Positions 62,714-64,000 of a stretch of 64,000 nucleotides of DNA are shown here, one piece after another. Location of the stretch: assembly GCF_001855555.1 (NCBI RefSeq), contig NZ_MKCT01000083.1:62001-126000 (forward strand), given 5' to 3'. This stretch comes from Chromobacterium sphagni. Lineage in GTDB: Bacteria > Pseudomonadota > Gammaproteobacteria > Burkholderiales > Chromobacteriaceae. Under the pieces are notes generated by a model. The model did not search any database. It was not told the DNA's origin and saw nothing but the letters and a program-made list of their open reading frames with translations. Position numbers and translations under genes: made by a program. The first letter of the stretch is position 1; each line of letters opens with the position of its first letter.

Positions 62714-62738
62714 GGATGGGCGTTTCGCCCATTTTTTA
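62714..62738 (+). terminator. Leader hairpin with T run (possible attenuator) before rimP
   Basis: ATGGGCG and CGCCCAT arms with a TTT loop are followed by TTTTTTATT, a full intrinsic-terminator layout. It lies between the promoter candidate and the rimP start at 62754. Confidence 0.7.
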
Positions 62739-62753
62739 TTTGTGGAAAAAGCA

Positions 62754-63179
62754 ATGGATGTTCGTTTGCTGCTGGAAAACACCCTGCAGGGTTTCGGCTA
62801 CGAGTTGGTCGATTTTGAAATAACCCCGGGTGGCGGTTTTCGCGTATTTATCGACAAGCCCGGTGGCATCACCGTGGAAGACTGCGTGCTGGTGAGCAAT
62901 CACCTCACTCGACTCTTCATGGTCGAGAACGTGGACTACGAGCGGCTGGAAGTGTCTTCGCCGGGTCTGGATCGTCCTCTGAAGAAGGAAGCCGATTTTG
63001 TCCGTTTCGCTGGTCAGCTCGCCAAGGTCAAGACGCGCATGCCGATCGAGCAGCAGAAGAAATTTACCGGTCGTCTTGCCGGGGTCGAGGATGGCTCCGT
63101 GAAGCTTGAGGTGGATGGCCGCATCGTGGTGATACCGTTTGCCAATATCGACAAGGCCAGGATTGAGCCTGAGTTTTGA
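62754..63179 (+). CDS. rimP: Ribosome maturation factor RimP
   Basis: A 141-residue protein needed for 30S subunit maturation. It follows Neisseria RimP closely: [58 protein letters not shown] and [20 protein letters not shown]. Start at 62754 matches the Neisseria N-terminus and has GGAAAAA upstream; a GTG at 62742 in frame is less likely. It leads the conserved rimP-nusA(-infB) operon. Confidence 0.95.
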   Translation: MDVRLLLENTLQGFGYELVDFEITPGGGFRVFIDKPGGITVEDCVLVSNHLTRLFMVENVDYERLEVSSPGLDRPLKKEADFVRFAGQLAKVKTRMPIEQQKKFTGRLAGVEDGSVKLEVDGRIVVIPFANIDKARIEPEF

Positions 63180-63230
63180 GGTCGGGACGGCACTAGGCCA
63201 CGTAAAAGGACAAAATTCGGAGAGGAATGC

Positions 63231-64000
63231 ATGAGTCGCGAGATTTTGTTGCTGGTGGATGCCCTGGCGAGCGAAAAGAATGTCAGCAAGGATGTGGTGT
63301 TTTCCGCCCTTGAGATGGCGCTTGCTTCGGCAACCAAAAAGAAGTTTACCGATGACGAGATGGATGTGCGCGTCGAGATCGACCGCCACACCGGTCAGCA
63401 CCAGACCTTCCGCTGTTGGACGGTGGTCGAGGATGACCTGCTGGAGTTCGAAAGCAAGGAAATCGGTCTGACCGACGCCCGCCAGCGTGATCCGCGGGTC
63501 GACGTCGGCGCCGTCATCGAAGAAGCGATGGAGGCGGTGGAGTTCGGCCGCATCGGCGCGCAAACTGCCAAGCAGGTGATCCTGCAGCGCATTCGCGACG
63601 CCGAGCGCGAGCAGCTCCTCAACGACTTCCTGCAGCGTCGCGAGCACCTGGTGATCGGCACCATCAAGCGCATCGAGCGCGGCAATGCCATCGTCGAGTG
63701 CGGTAAGCTGGAAGCGGTGCTGCCGCGCGACCAGATGATTCCGAAGGAAAACCTGCGCGTGGGCGACCGCGTCAAGGCCTACCTGTTGCGCATCGATCGT
63801 CAGGGTCGCGGCCCGCAGCTGATCCTGTCGCGCACCGCGCCGGAATTTCTGGCCAAGCTGTTCGAGCTGGAAGTGCCGGAGATCGACGAGGGCATGCTGG
63901 AAATCCGCGCTGCTGTGCGCGACCCGGGCATGCGCGCCAAGATCGCCGTCAAGGCCAACGACGCCCGCATCGATCCGCAAGGCACCTGCATCGGCATGCG
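63231..64000 (+). CDS. nusA: Transcription elongation/termination factor NusA, partial
   Basis: The N-terminal 256 residues are visible; the gene runs off the right edge. [38 protein letters not shown] and [20 protein letters not shown] form the NusA N-terminal domain. The S1 domain follows ([20 protein letters not shown], then [20 protein letters not shown]), then the start of the first KH domain ([20 protein letters not shown]). GGAGAGG lies 5 nt or more before the ATG. It follows rimP by 51 nt. Confidence 0.97.
   Translation, partial: MSREILLLVDALASEKNVSKDVVFSALEMALASATKKKFTDDEMDVRVEIDRHTGQHQTFRCWTVVEDDLLEFESKEIGLTDARQRDPRVDVGAVIEEAMEAVEFGRIGAQTAKQVILQRIRDAEREQLLNDFLQRREHLVIGTIKRIERGNAIVECGKLEAVLPRDQMIPKENLRVGDRVKAYLLRIDRQGRGPQLILSRTAPEFLAKLFELEVPEIDEGMLEIRAAVRDPGMRAKIAVKANDARIDPQGTCIGM

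Larger units (their letters stand above)
62449..62753. other. Divergent promoter region of fadD and rimP-nusA
   Basis: About 305 nt. It contains the rimP-nusA promoter candidate and leader hairpin near the right end. The part nearest fadD has no operator I can recognise; no FadR-like palindrome was seen. Confidence 0.5.

Overview
The window is GC-rich (about 65% by eye) and densely coded, with a few AT-rich intergenic patches. Gene content (RimP-NusA at the right edge, class II ribonucleotide reductase NrdJ, CcoG, PilU, a GH18 chitinase with chitin-binding modules, an Anr/FNR-controlled pyruvate formate-lyase locus) and the look of the proteins suggest a betaproteobacterium of the Neisseriales, most likely Chromobacterium or a close relative. 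That placement is inference. I see no insertion sequences, CRISPR arrays, rRNA or tRNA genes.

Layout. 1-4410 (minus): one biosynthetic operon, still open at the left edge, with a Gfo/Idh dehydrogenase, two paralogous DegT-type aminotransferases flanking a Nudix hydrolase, and a FAD oxidoreductase; four of the five genes are chained by overlaps. 4957-13161: anaerobic pyruvate/formate block, sdaC-sdaA (minus), then focA, pflB and pflA (plus), with three perfect FNR boxes. 13332-18199: cutC, a gamma-glutamyltranspeptidase with an apparent 5-prime frameshift, a GNAT enzyme, a chemoreceptor. 18203-22267: a LytS/LytTR two-component system preceded by a stand-alone copy of its membrane domain, and an ABC-F ATPase with a short upstream leader ORF. 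22403-23844: a decay zone (frameshifted ogt, truncated and frameshifted marR, truncated FMN reductase with a nonsense codon). 24038-29564: GNAT, DUF1304, LysR, the beta-alanine catabolic pair, another GNAT, then an SRPBCC pseudogene. 30015-36687: chitinase, two metallo-beta-lactamase-fold hydrolases, an L,D-transpeptidase-like protein without its catalytic Cys, LysR, peroxiredoxin.

36717-42797 (minus) is the most unusual part. A 61-codon peptide gene heads a tight operon with three paralogous heme-oxygenase-like diiron-type proteins (each with an N-terminal docking-like domain), a glutamate-1-semialdehyde-aminomutase-like class III aminotransferase and an aldehyde dehydrogenase. I read this as a candidate undescribed peptide-modifying (RiPP-like) pathway.

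43684-64000: nrdJ with a tandem NrdR-box pair, a large DUF748/AsmA-like protein, a PuuA-type glutamine synthetase, a MocR regulator with ccoG, a DUF4234-like membrane protein, a BdlA-like double-PAS chemoreceptor, DUF4180, MarC, then dapE, an ArsC/Spx-like protein, pilU, fadD, and rimP-nusA running off the right edge behind a possible attenuator.
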